Assembly: GCA_001642005.1 (NCBI GenBank)
Contig: LWCA01000026.1
Coordinates: 1-64,000 of the forward strand
DNA from: Intoshia linei
Taxonomy: Eukaryota; Orthonectida; Rhopaluridae
Length of the DNA stretch: 64,000 bases
Reading direction: 5' to 3'
In this document: positions 26,365 through 38,391 of the stretch, piece after piece
Position numbering within the stretch: position 1 is the first letter of the stretch
How the letters are laid out: each line of letters starts with the position of its first letter
The notes under the pieces: model-generated
Told to the model about the DNA's origin: nothing
Databases searched by the model: none
Seen by the model: the letters and a program-made list of their open reading frames with translations, nothing else
Program-made: the position numbers and the translations under genes

Positions 26365-27073
26365 TCTAATTAAACATCCATTTAGTATATAAATAAAAAT
26401 GTATCTTTGTTCTTCCCACACTTAGTATTATTATGTCATTATTAAATTTATTAACAAAATCAATTAGGGAAGAATTAATTCCGTTAAACAGGTTCCCTTA
26501 GTGCAGATTTAGAAAATATCAAATAAAAATTTCCATAGCAATCAGTTACTAGACTATAGTAACCAGACCGTATAACAATCAATTTTAAATTAGGAGTCGT
26601 CAAAGATATATGTATCCCTGTATGACTTTTTAGGACTTTTTAGTTCATAGCACCCTTTGTACTGGCGTATATTAATTCCTTTGCATATTTATCGTACTAC
26701 AATTTAAAAATTATTAAAAATAAAAAGTTACAAAGATAATTATATATGTAAATACCATGGAAATGACGTTTGAGTTTGGAAAACGTATTGTACGCCGTCT
26801 ACTATTCAACGTGTGTAAAAATTTCAAAATTTATAAAAATCAAAATAATTAATATTTTAAAATAATGGCTACTGATACTACTATATAAATACAAAATACT
26901 GTTACACGCTTGAACATAGATACAGCTTAAGTTATAATGTTTAAACTATAAAAATGAATCAAGAGCTCTAAATTTAACTAGGAGTTACTTTTCAAAGAAA
27001 ATTAAAACACAAAAATAGACGTAAACTAAGTTATTTTAAAAATTCGACATTGATATTGCACGTTTATTTTTAA

Positions 27074-27790
27074 ATGACAAATATTGACTCAACAGTATTG
27101 ATAAATTCAGAAAATTATTATTTCATGTTACATGAAATGAATATTTCATATGATTTTAAATGTGGCCTCGGTTTAAAATAACAGTTATCATTTATTTAAG
27201 TAATTTAATTAATTACATTAAAATTTTTTAATATTTAGTCCTGTATATTAGTATAGTTGAATCAGCCACAACATATAAAATTTGTCCAATTCGATACACA
27301 TTTGATGAATCATTCGTCATTCATATGCAAAAGGTTTCTTATACCAATTATAATATGCAAAGCGCTTACATCAACAATATACCATGTGTTATGGAATACA
27401 AATATATTTTTTATTTTAATGTGACATTTTTTGAACAGCTCAAAAGTGGTTGAAAATGTATAATAAAACGGTTTTTAGAAAGTATTTATTTAGTAGATGA
27501 AATTTTAATCCTTTGAATTGCATCAACTAGCAAAGTATCTTGTAATATATAATGGAAATTGACAATATAAAATTGTATTTTATTGATTGCGTCTTGCTAT
27601 ATATTAATTTATGAACCTACATTTATTATTTATAATATATTTATTAATACAGAAAAGTTTAATAGAATTATCACATGATGATATATTTAATTCTCTCAGT
27701 AACAACAAATTGAAAAATATATATCCGAATCTTGCCATCAGGTTTGAAAGAGCTCACATATTTTTCCCTAAAACGCATTTGAATGAAACG
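27074..27790 (+). CDS. unrecognised gene, first three exons
   Basis: Exons 27074-27170, 27239-27333 and 27653-27790 connect in phase (1, then 0, then 0). They start at ATG and end at an ACG|GTAATT donor, giving 109 residues. Segments are MTNIDSTVLINSENYYF, SATTYKICPIRYTFDESF and LSHDDIFNSLSNNKLKNIYP. I recognise no domain. It follows the sorting nexin stop by 710 bp on the same strand. A Helitron-like terminus starts 24 bp after the last donor, so the next intron is invaded, and no later exon could be found in the transposon-rich 28-37 kb stretch. Whether the gene is intact is therefore open. Confidence 0.5.
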
Positions 27791-27813
27791 GTAATTATTA
27801 GTATTATACAGAA

Positions 27814-27868
27814 CTAGCTTGACTGTTATGTACTACGTACAAACAGCACCTAGCTCTGCCGAGGGCAC
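27814..27868 (-). mobile_element. Helitron-like 3' terminus
   Basis: On the minus strand this reads CTCGGCAGAGCTAGGTGCTG, then the GTACGTAGTAC hairpin, then CAGTCAAGCTAG with T following. It is one of the best preserved copies and sits in the intron after 27790. Confidence 0.75.
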
Positions 27869-28323
27869 ATTTTTATTATACCAAAAAAATAAATTCATGT
27901 TGAAAATCTAATTTAAAAATCGTATTATTCACTATTATCAATCCTTTAAATGAGTGGTTCCCAAACTTGTTTCAGGTGGAACCATCATATCACATTACTT
28001 TTTACTTTAAAGTGAATTACGTTATCTTAATTTTTTGTTTGTGAGGAGGAGACACTGACATTCTAAGTTTTTCAGAACGTTTTTTGCTATCCCTGATGAA
28101 TCCTTAAAGTGAACGGTCATTCGCGTTAAGGTCTCAGTTTTATTATTATTTATTGTAATTATTTATTTAAAATAGGATATATGGTTTCCTGAAAAATGTC
28201 AATTAACTACAAACTACAATATACCTTATTGTACAAATTATGCCTCATATAATAATGACAAGTATTTTTATTATCATTGTAATTTAACCCTAGAATTCGA
28301 ACGGTGGTAGTTTTATCGTTTAA

Positions 28324-29344
28324 TACAGGGGTGGGTGACGATTCAACAATCGGTGGCCAAATCTGTCTAGCGAAAATTACTAAAGGCCATAAAAAAAAAT
28401 AAAAATAATTGTTTTATGTATTTGCATAAATTCTTTTTCTTTCATATGTTTATTTTACAAAGAATTGTTGCTCTTAAAATCAGTTCAATGAAGAGATTAA
28501 AAATTATTTCCTCAGAAAAGCCATCTATTTTGAACTGTTGAACTTGTTTCTTTATTGAAGTTTCTTTCAAATATGGAAAATGTATCTGTGAAATATTTTT
28601 CTTGTTTATAAGTAATTTCAAAAGTGTAATGTGAGCTCGAAAAATTTTGATTTTTTTCTAAACCCTATAAATGTTTTTTTGATTTTCTTGTAAGAACATA
28701 TTTAAATCATTTTGTTTCAACATTATATCCAACAAAAAGGCCATGTTTAGAAGAAAATCTGCATCAGTCAATATACATTCTTTCTCTAAAGCTTCAAAAA
28801 AATTGATTATAGGTTGTTTTAATTCAAATACTCTTTTTAACACCTTTGCTTGAGATAGCCATCTAACGCTAGAATGATATATGATGCCGTTTTTCTCTTG
28901 AAATTCTTTATTTTGCAGCATTGTGCGAAATTATCTGTGTCGTGTAGATTTAAAGAGAATAAAAATTACAATTTAATTGATTTTCTGGAATGTATCATCG
29001 AGAAGAACAGATTTGGCGCATAAGCTTTGCTGATGGAGAATACAATGGAAAGAATATATTGTATGTTGGCTGAAATTTTTTCGCAAATGTGCAACAAATC
29101 CTGAATTTTTACTAAGCATGGCAGGTGCTCCGTCTGTACAAATACTTATTATATTTTCTTTTTCAAGATAATATTGAACAAACAGCTCGTTGACTTGATT
29201 ATAAACATCCAATCCTCGAGCCTGTCCAGTGATCGTCTGCATACCTAACAATTCTTCAAAAAGATTAAAATTTTTATCTATAACTCTGGCAAATATAAGT
29301 AATTGGGCTGAATCAGTCGCATCTGTTGATTCATCAATAGCCAA
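28324..29344 (-). pseudogene. hAT-superfamily transposase remnant (ZBED5/GTF2IRD2-like type)
   Basis: Two frames, 29344-28973 and 28921-28658, carry consecutive parts of a hAT transposase. The first has MAIDESTDATDSAQLLIFAR and later CTDGAPAMLSKNSGF with SFHCILHQQSLCAKS. The second has HSSVRWLSQAKVLKRVFEL and DADFLLNMAFLLDIMLKQN. These are the D-E-S-T-D and C(T)DGAPAM blocks typical of that transposase subgroup. A stop and a frame change separate them (around 28930). The left end CAGGGGTGGGTGACGATTC looks like a hAT terminus. The N-terminus is cut at an N at 29345, where unrelated sequence begins. Confidence 0.8.
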
Positions 29345-29345
29345 N

Positions 29346-29965
29346 TTGTGAATTCATGTTTTGGCAAAACTTTGAAAGGAAATTATAAACAAGTGATAAG
29401 TAATTTTAAAGAAAGTTTTTGCAAGCTTGACATAAGAATAACTCCAAAACTATACTCTATTTTTTTCCATATCTTTGATTTTTGTGAACAAAATAAATCA
29501 GCACTTGGTATATGGTCTGAGCAAGCCTCAGAATCTTTGCATACAAATTTTAAAAAAACCTGGGCTAAGTATGCTGTAACAGAAGTTAATAAAGACAAGT
29601 ATGGTCAACAATTGCTGAAAGCTATACAAGATTATGCATGCAAGCACATTTGAAAATTCATTATCATTTTATTAAATTTCTATACATTCAAGTTTGTCAT
29701 AAATTTTTCAAAATGTTGAACTATGATTAATTTTCAGTATTTCAATGGAAATAATTATATTCAGTTATAAAATGTTGAAAAAATAAAAATTTAAATAATT
29801 TTTTGCATTGAAATTCTCAATTTTACATTTTTTGCATTTAAAAAAAAGCCAACTAAGAATTTTTTTAATTTTTTTTAAAATACTCCAGAAAGTGTACCGG
29901 TTCAGAAAATGTATAATTTGTAGACCTACAATTTTTTGTCATCTAAAATTTATTCAGACAGGCTA
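29346..29965 (+). pseudogene. unclassified transposon-like remnant, 3' part (GHGSNHP family)
   Basis: The frame 29348-29653 contains NSCFGKTLKGNYKQVISNF and ASESLHTNFKKTWAKYAV. It continues into a 3' tail that matches 22690-23210, including the ACTCCAGAAAGTGTACCGGT stretch. It is thus the C-terminal part missing from the copies at 19-23 kb. It abuts the hAT remnant at an N and is probably misplaced or a nested fragment. Confidence 0.6.
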
Positions 29966-30312
29966 TACATAATGACTGAAACTCCAAACGGATGGTAACA
30001 TGTATTATACAAATTATATTATATCAAAATGATTGTCTTGCAAAACTGTTTAAAATAATTTAACCAATACGTAGAAAGTAAAAATAAAATTGTTTTTATC
30101 ATTAAATATTAATTATATTATAATAAATTATACCAGATTTTTAATGTATATAAAATAATCATTGATTAAATTATTTAGAAAGTATACTTTTTATTCGATA
30201 ATATTAATGTCATAAAAGTGGTTTCTAGTGTATAAGGAACTTTCTAATATATTGTTCGAATATATACCGAGTTATTATTAACTTGATCAATTCAATATCT
30301 TATTCACCTTAC

Positions 30313-30411
30313 TTTAGTAAGTAAATTATTTTTAAGTTGTAAATGATATCACATATTTTAATAGCTTTTTCGATGGTTTGAGTACCACGATCATTACATC
30401 TAATTAAGTGT
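30313..30411 (-). other. isolated exon-like segment
   Basis: Between a strong acceptor (TTTTTTTAG) and a strong donor (AAA|GTAAGG), the minus strand is open for 32 codons. It encodes HLIRCNDRGTQTIEKAIKIC and a helical continuation. No neighbouring exon was linked and no family is recognised. It may be a real internal exon of an unfound gene or chance. Confidence 0.25.
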
Positions 30412-31249
30412 CTAAAAAAATGTGACTTAAAAATAATTATATAATTTAGTTGGTAATTATCAATAAAATTGAATGTTCTCTAAAATTTAGAGTCTAAATG
30501 ATATAATTAATGATAAAAGTCAAAAACTAATAACAAATTTGAAAATTAATGTATAAACAATTATAGTTGGTATGAAATTGATTTATACTTGCACTAATAC
30601 ATTAGTATACACTTGTACATTATTGTATATAAATTTCATTACACAATCAAAACATACTTTATTTAGTCGGTATACTGTATTAAATATTTATAAAAATAAA
30701 ACCAAAAACTTATATCATTAACATGCCCATGGAGAGGGTAGAATAGGGATATAACGGGTTGAAAATTTTAAATTAATAGTTTATGAATCAACTTATGATT
30801 GATAGTTTCTTTATTTAGCCAAAATTATATATTGATCGGGTATATAGATGTAATTTAATATGTAATATCATACTAATTTAAAAATTTCATAAAAGTTTTT
30901 TTTATAAACCTATAATACCCTTAATATATTTTTGTAATAATTATATATAATTTTAGTAAATTATAAAATAATAGTTGGTAAATTCAAAATTCTACTAAAT
31001 TAAATTAGATATATTACACCAAATATTCATAACGTGAGCAGTAACGCCCCTAGGGGCGCTGGAGCTATTTGGGGGTCGGTATAAAAAATTTTAACTTTTG
31101 GGGCGCTGGACTAAATTTGGTATTATAATATATTATTAATATTTTATATTTGTGTATTGACTTATACTTTGAATAACTATTATAATTATTTGGGATATAT
31201 AAGTAACTATATTACATTATTATAATATTTCATGATAAAATGTAAAATC

Positions 31250-31969
31250 AGTTTTGACCGGGAATGCGAGATTTCTAGAGTTTAAATTTTTTATATATAT
31301 CAACTGAAATAAGCTGTATGAGAATAATCCTTTTTTTTAATTGTAGGACCAAATTTTCAAATGTTGTCTTTTAATAAAATATTTAGGAAAAAAAATATAT
31401 AAATACTAAAATGCTTTTTTGACTGTGAAGACGTCAATTTTTTAGATTCAAATTTTTTCTGTGTGTTAACTGGAGATAGATGTATGTGTAGTAATTTTTT
31501 TGAAAATTCTAATACTTTTTATTTTTAAAATAAAGGGTAATCTGGGGTTTTGATAATGAACATGAAGTTTTTTGTGATTACGATTTGTCATAATTCGTCA
31601 TAACTCATAATAATTATGATTTATTAAAATATCACAGAATCTATGTTTATAAGATTCTATAACATTTTTAATTTTTGCAAAAAAAAATTATTTGGGGTTT
31701 TGACTCTAAAGATATACCGTTTTAAAATCTGTATAAGATTGTATATCTTTTTAAATTTTATAACTGGCTTGATTTAAAAAAAGGATAATTCTGGTTTTGA
31801 CCGGCAAGATGTAAGAATCTGAGTTTTACATTTATTTTAATTTATGTACCGTAAAAATCTGATTTGGAATTTGTGTTTGTTAAAATTCTAGGTCTGTTAG
31901 TTATTGAAAAAAACGGTAACACACACAAACAGACAGTCATTCAATTTTATATATAAGTGTAAGTAAGGA
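31250..31969 (-). mobile_element. Helitron-like 5' end and interior
   Basis: On the minus strand the element begins TCCTTACTTACACTTATATA after an A, followed by TGACTGTCTGTTTGTGTGTG and the shared interior. Helitrons start with TC and insert after A. No 3' hairpin was found at the other side, so this is a partial copy. Confidence 0.6.
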
Positions 31970-32434
31970 TAACTAAAATTAATAGTATATTATTTAGTAT
32001 ATTAATCTATATTTAATTTAAAATAACTCGAAAATTGTTCTACAAAATTTTGGGAAATACTTTATATCATTTATATTTTATTTTACATAAATTTTACGTT
32101 AAACGTATTTTTGGAGTAGATTTTCTTCAATATTATTTATTCAACTATATATTACCGTAATATTATTAGCTGGTAATAACTACAAAAATTTAAAATGCTT
32201 AAAATAAAATTAAATTTACAATAAATTTGATATAATTACATGTATTTATTTTATTTATATACTTTTATATATATTTTATTTATAGTGCGTAAATATTAAT
32301 TTCATTCCACACATGATATGACTTAATACCACATGATTGATTATAAACCTTAAATCTCCAAACATGTGTTTAATCTAAAATGACGATTTTCATTATCATA
32401 GATATTTCATACTATAATTATATAATATATAATA

Positions 32435-32490
32435 ATAACTAGCTTGACTGTTATGTACTTTGTACAAACAGCATCCTAGCACTGTCGAGG
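32435..32490 (-). mobile_element. Helitron-like 3' terminus
   Basis: The minus strand ends CAGTCAAGCTAG after a hairpin around GTACAAAGTAC. It faces the copy at 32751-32805 in the opposite direction, 260 bp away. Confidence 0.7.
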
Positions 32491-32750
32491 GCGGACTTTT
32501 TTAATTCTACCAAAAAAATAAATTCGATAATAAAATCTAACTTAAAAATGGTACATTCACTATTATCAATCTTTTAAAAGACTAATTCTTAAACTTATTT
32601 CACAATGGACCCGTCATTTCACATTTTCTATTAATTTAAAGTAAATTGAAACAAGTTTAGGAACCACTCCTTGAAAAAATTGATAATAGTGAATAGTAGG
32701 ATTTTTAAGTTAGATTTTCAACGTGAATTTATTTGTAGAATAAAAATGTG

Positions 32751-32805
32751 CTCTCGGCAGAGCTAGGTGATGTTTGTACGTAGTACAATACAGTCAACCT
32801 AGTAT
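32751..32805 (+). mobile_element. Helitron-like 3' terminus
   Basis: CTCTCGGCAGAGCTAGGTG leads into the GTACGTAGTAC hairpin and ends CAGTCAACCTAG before T. The internal TTAAATTGAAAC/GGAACC part upstream also matches other copies. Confidence 0.7.
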
Positions 32806-34909
32806 ATAATATATCCGCCCGCCTCATAATTGACGCCACTGGTCTATATACATTTTATAATATACAATGTAGTAATAATGTAACAATTTTCTTAAAAAAT
32901 TCCTCGAATCTTGTAACGAGTTTTTTTAATTAATCAATTATATAATTCAAGGGCTTAAAGTTTTTTAATTTATATTGTTTATAATAAATAAAATAGTATT
33001 GTAATAAAAGTATATTTGAAACAGTCTGTAATATTAATGTTATGAATTTATCAATTGCGATTTAATCCATAGTTTACCATCAGTGCTTTTCAATGGGTGT
33101 CACAAACTTTTTAAAATTTATTATATATTATTTTTCATCACTTTATATATTATTCAAATTTCGAAAAATGTAAAATTTTTAATTACTTTGAAATTTGTGT
33201 CGCCAAATCAAACAGATTGGAGAGCACTGCTATAGACAGTCATAGCTAACCCAATTATTTATTTTTGTAATTTATAAGATTTTCTTAATTTAAAATTATT
33301 ATCAAAAGTTGGTAAACATTTAATCTACTTTATATTATACATTGTCTTATTTATATTGTAATTATAAAACTGATAATGAATTAATTAATGCATTTCTTAC
33401 ATAGGGTATATAATATATAAAATAATAAAATATTAGTTGGTATTAATTAACTACTTACTATCATTACTACATATCCAATTATTATCTAATTCAATATTTA
33501 TTATTTTTTGGGTCAATTTTCGCAAACCATGCAAAAACCTTTACGCAAAGTTGCAGTGTGTATGGATTAGGGTTGGCAATCGATAAAAATTTAATTTTAT
33601 TAATATTTTTCTTTAATTTATTTTTAAATTATTAATGAATTTATTTTAATGCAATGCCTATTATTATAATTATAGTCATTATTTTTCTCAAGTATATCCT
33701 AATTCCTAATCTGAATCCGGATTCCTAACCTATATAAATCAGTTTTTTTGTCTGTCTGTCTGTTATTGTTTATATCAATAACAAAGAGATATAGGATTTT
33801 AACAAACACAAATTCCAAGACAGTTTTCCATCTCAGCAACTACAATTATCCTTTTTTTTGAAAATCAAATGAGTGCTAGAATCTAAAAAAGTATACACTC
33901 AAATACAGATTTTAAAATCATGAACATTCTCATAAATATAAATTTCAAAAAGATATATCTTAAGAAACAAAACCCCAAATCACATTTTTTTTAAAAATGA
34001 AAATAGTACTATAATTTAAAAAAAAATTACACTTCATACCGTTATCTCCAGTTAACACATACATACATTTGGTCTCACTAAAAAATTACATTAAATTGAC
34101 ATTAAAATACTATTTAAATAAAATTTAACATTAAAATTTTATCAGGTAAATTGACAACCCTAGTATGGATATTTTGTAATTTAATGAAAGCTATCAATGA
34201 AACTCTAATCAATTTATTTAGCTGGTATATTTACGCTTAAATACATTTATAAAGGAATTAAAAAGCGACAATTTAAATTATATTAATAATATAAACATTA
34301 ACCTGTGTCCAAAAACAGCTTTTTTTGAGTAAACAAAAAGTTGCCAATGGGGAAAGATGAGCAATTATGTGTATGTTACGAATATGCTTTTTATAATTTT
34401 TGAGATCAAAAAAAACCACCCACTTTTGCTCTAAATGTCCCCCCGAAAAGTGAAAATATTTTTAAAATTGATATTAAATTAAAAATTGTTGGGTATTAAG
34501 TTAAATAATTTGTATTGTGTTTACATCTCTGATGTGACAAAAATTGTCCTCTGTCAGATACAATTTTAAAAATGACCCATCTATTAACAGAAATAGTCCT
34601 ATTATTATTAAAAAAAAATATATGAAAAGACTATAAATTGACATAATAAGTAGAATTTGGGTCAATTTAACTCGCGGGCCATAATTTTACGAACGCTGGA
34701 TTAGTCGATCGCATCAAAAACTTATTGGCCCTGATGCAGTATAATGGATTCTAAATTATAATACATTGATGAATAATTATAATTAATCAATTCTTTCTAA
34801 TTTTATAGGCGGTAAATTATCTGTTATTAATTAATGAATAATACTTTATAATACATAATGTATATATAAAATCATTATGTGACAGCAGTTCACACGTTAT
34901 CGTTTAGAT

Positions 34910-35543
34910 CAGAGGTGGGATAGCTTTGACTGTTTGAAGGTCGCACTAACGTTCTAAACAAATTTAATAAAGCCGCACCTTTCTAAACAAAATTTAATCA
35001 AATACAGCAGTGCGTCGCATGGGGTGACTGAGCACCTGAAAAAGGAAATAATTTTATTAGAGGTGAATACAAAAATTTTTAGCATTTGTTATTTAATTTA
35101 GTAAAATCTTATGAAAAAAAACCAAAATTTTACTAAACTTTTAGATCAAAAATCCCTCTATCTTATACCAAACTAATAAAACCAAATTTTACCAGCCCCT
35201 TAACCCTTTCACTGTCTGTGTATTCTATACTATACATAGCAATTTCACTTCATTCGTATGTGTATTCTATAATATACACAGCATAATTTTGAAAAACTTT
35301 ATTATTTTATTTTCATACATTTTCACATATGTAATTTAAAAATAATACAAGTTTAAATTAAAACTAAAATTAAAATTAAATTCCAGACGTGTAGTGATAC
35401 ATCATAATATAGTATCAGACAGTGAAAGGGTTAAAGAAAAAAACTGCTTTACTAATATTTTTCTGAAAAATCCCATTTTACCAAAAATTATTATTTTTAA
35501 AATAATTTAAATTGTTCAGAAGGCCGCATTTTCCTCACCTCTG
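34910..35543. mobile_element. hAT MITE with 8-bp target duplication
   Basis: The ends are CAGAGGTGGGATAG and TTCCTCACCTCTG. Identical 8-bp flanks GTTTAGAT lie at 34902-34909 and 35544-35551, diagnostic of hAT insertion. There is no transposase frame. A piggyBac-type MITE is nested inside at 35204-35430, so it inserted later. A shorter relative lies in a CNOT11 intron. Confidence 0.9.
35204..35430. mobile_element. piggyBac-type MITE, copy 2, nested in hAT MITE
   Basis: This 227-bp element starts CCCTTTCACTGTCTGTGTAT and ends CAGACAGTGAAAGGG between two TTAA tetranucleotides (35200-35203 and 35431-35434). Confidence 0.85.
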
Positions 35544-35902
35544 GTTTAGATGATAATCTTCAATCGGTGATAGCGTGCGAACATTCAGTTAAGCGACATA
35601 ATCATCGATTTGGTTAATTACAATAATAATAATTGTAATCATAATATTTATTTTTTGACAGTATTTTTGTGGTTGTTTAATTACAATGGTCAAAAGTAGG
35701 GTTTTTAAGTGATAATTTTTTAAAGATAATATTGAGACGAAAATTTTGTAGGGTTTTTAAAGGATAATTTTTTTTATGATTTTTTAAATATTATGAAGAT
35801 AATTTTGAGACCAAAATTTTATAGGGTTTTGAAGGGAATATGTTTAAAATTTTATGGCATCTTCTAAATCTTTTAAAAATGAGGGGAAAAAACTTCCCTT
35901 AA

Positions 35903-36044
35903 CGCTTTCACTGTGTGGAATTTATGTTTAAATTTCAATTTGTATAATTTTTAAATAACCTATGTGAAAATGTATGAAAATAAAAAAATAAAGTTTTTCA
36001 AAATTATGATGTGTATAGTATAGAATACACAGACAGTAAAAGGG
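35903..36044. mobile_element. piggyBac-type MITE, copy 3
   Basis: This 142-bp element lies between TTAA at 35899 and 36045. It starts CGCTTTCACTGTGTGGAA and ends CAGACAGTAAAAGGG. Its interior matches copy 1 at 23302 closely, including the GTGAAAATGTATGAAAATAA stretch. Confidence 0.8.
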
Positions 36045-37423
36045 TTAAAAACCCTACAAAATTTTGGTTCCAAAAATTATGAATATAACATAATAAAATA
36101 TTAATAAAGAAACCCACTAAAATTTAATGAAAAAATCAATGATAAATTTGTAAAATCGATGATTATGTCGCTCTAAGATCTATCGCTCCCAAGAATGTCT
36201 CTCAAATGTATGTCGCTTCAGGGAACGGACGTCATCTTCAATGAGTGGTAGCGACATTTGTGTGTTGAAATTTTGTATTTTATTTAGTTCAATATAAATT
36301 AAGAATTATTTTTTTGTTAATTGATAGAAAACCGATTAATCATTGATACAATATTTAACCACTGCGGTGGTTAATACTGTACACTAGAATATACTCATTA
36401 GGTGAAATTCCGTAAATGTATTGTTAACGAATTAAAAAAAAGGTAACATAGTTTCTAAAAATTTTACTTCTCGATTACATGAGTGTTAATGGTTCTATCA
36501 AATTCCAATATTCGATACATGTCAATGGATTTATACCAGGATTCACAAAAAATATATATTCATCGATAGTTACTTATTTTTAGGGAGTAAATCACAAAAT
36601 TCATATTAATTTCATAACAATTTATATATACATTATTGGATTTTTTAATGAAATTTAAATTAGTATGTAATTAAAACTAATCATTAAATTATTTTTATCG
36701 GTTAATGGATATTTATAGATAAATTAATATATTTATTTAAAGTAAGTAAATTCAATTTTTTTCATACATATTTAATTTCTTACAGTATATTGCTAAAAAT
36801 AACTTTTACAATAGCAATGAGTAAAAATAAATATTTCAAAATCATAGGTTAAGGCTTAACTTAAGCTTCTTATCAATAACTATTGATTTATAATTTAATT
36901 TGTATTAATTTTAATATATTAAGTCGGTATAATAATTTACATGTTATTAAATCACCATTAATAATATACATATATAAAAAGTCGATTACAGGGTTTAGTA
37001 TAAAAATTAAATGTTTTAGATTCATAATTATACGTATTCCACGGAAATAAATAATACGGCATATTGTATTTATTAATTCAGAACAAAAACATACCAATAA
37101 TATAATTTTTCGTTTAGGCTTGGGTAATGAACTTTATAAAATACATTTATACTCAAGATAAGTTCAACTTTTGTATTTCCATTTCATAAATTAATACATA
37201 AATAATGATTAATATATTTAATATTCTATTTATAGGTGCAACTGGATTCTTTACGGTAAGTTTGTGTAAAATTATTTATATAAGAATTTTAGCTTGATAA
37301 AAAAGCCGCATAACTTTGTTATGAAAATAATTTAATTTTTTGAATAAAAATATACATACATTCACTCTTGTTAGCTTTAGTTAGATACATTAGTTTTAAA
37401 TATCTTGTATATTTATATAACAG

Positions 37424-38290
37424 TTAAACAGTCTGTTTAGCAAGTTTATTTTCCCACTCTATTGGAGTATAAGTATTAAGAGTTAAAGCATGAATTTTGG
37501 GTAATTCATTTTGAATAGCCTTGTGTATCATTCTATTATATTTATATTAAAAGTTTTAAAAGTATTGTAAGATCACTATACTATATTACAGGAAATATGG
37601 GCCAAACAACAAATCAATGGGTTAATAATTATTTATATTTATTTATTAATTTATAATTGGGACTTGAAGAGCCGTTCGGTCACAACATCGACACTATTAA
37701 TTAGGGTTATTCATTTAATATTTTTAAAATTATTAAAAACTTTAAATTAAAAAATTTCACTATTAGACATTGAAATGTGTAATATTTGTATTAATGACAT
37801 TGATTACAATGTTTTTGTATAAGGTAGGGTCAAAAAAAATTTTCAGATTTTGATAGACAAAAAATTGGTGAAAATTTCTGTTTTACGGAGAATTACTATA
37901 ATTTAAAAAAGTCTACTTAATCTGAGTAAAAAGAATTTCCAAAAATTTGCATGTTGATTGAATTTAACCAATTTTTGATATAAAATTATTAAACAAAATA
38001 GTAACTTAAATGATTACAGTCGTCTTTCAAACTCATATTTTAAAATTGTAAATTACTTGTGTCTATTCAGTAAAGCATTATTGTTAAATTCAGAAGATAC
38101 TATCAATACATCAAGTTTTATTCCACAAGCACAGTTTTTAGTTACATCAGTAATTTCCTACATTTATAAAATAAAATAAATGTGATAAAACGTAAAATAA
38201 AATTTTTATTCAATGAATAATATTTTATAAAATTACTAGCACAGATGGACAAAATATCTTTTTTAATTCACTATATACAATTTTATCCAT
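37424..38290 (-). CDS. BolA family protein, BOLA2-like, copy A
   Basis: Three exons, 38290-38237, 38157-38057 and 37532-37424 (TAA), of 54, 101 and 109 nt, encode 87 residues, the usual length of BOLA2. The N-terminal helix is MDKIVYSELKKIFCPSVL. Then come DVTKNCACGIKLDVLIVSSE, LLNRHKMIHKAI and ELPKIHALTLNTYTPIEWEN. BOLA2 partners with monothiol glutaredoxin 3 around a shared [2Fe-2S] cluster in the cytosol. A cysteine (NCACG) and the invariant His (NRHK) of the fold are both kept. An in-frame ATG four codons upstream (38302) is an alternative start. Exon sizes equal those of copy B, showing tandem duplication. Confidence 0.85.
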
Positions 38291-38391
38291 TCGATTTAAC
38301 ATGTAATAAAAAAATTAACAATAAATAAAGATTAAATTCAATTTAAATTTATTACACAGAATTTAAAATTTAATCGATATTTTTCAATCTT

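Larger units (their letters stand above)
29966..37423. repeat. repeat-rich interval without a recognised complete gene
   Basis: It contains two Helitron-like termini facing each other (32435 and 32805), a 5' Helitron-like end at 31969 on the minus strand and another at about 33722, a hAT MITE with target duplication, two piggyBac MITEs and a small CAGTGC-ended element (33081-33228). One possible minus-strand exon is listed separately. The motif TACCRRCTAA recurs on the minus strand. Confidence 0.5.

Noticed and set aside
36888-37097. 69-codon minus-strand open frame with hydrophobic residues
   Set aside because: Could pass as membrane segments, but any AT-rich frame does; no exon partners.
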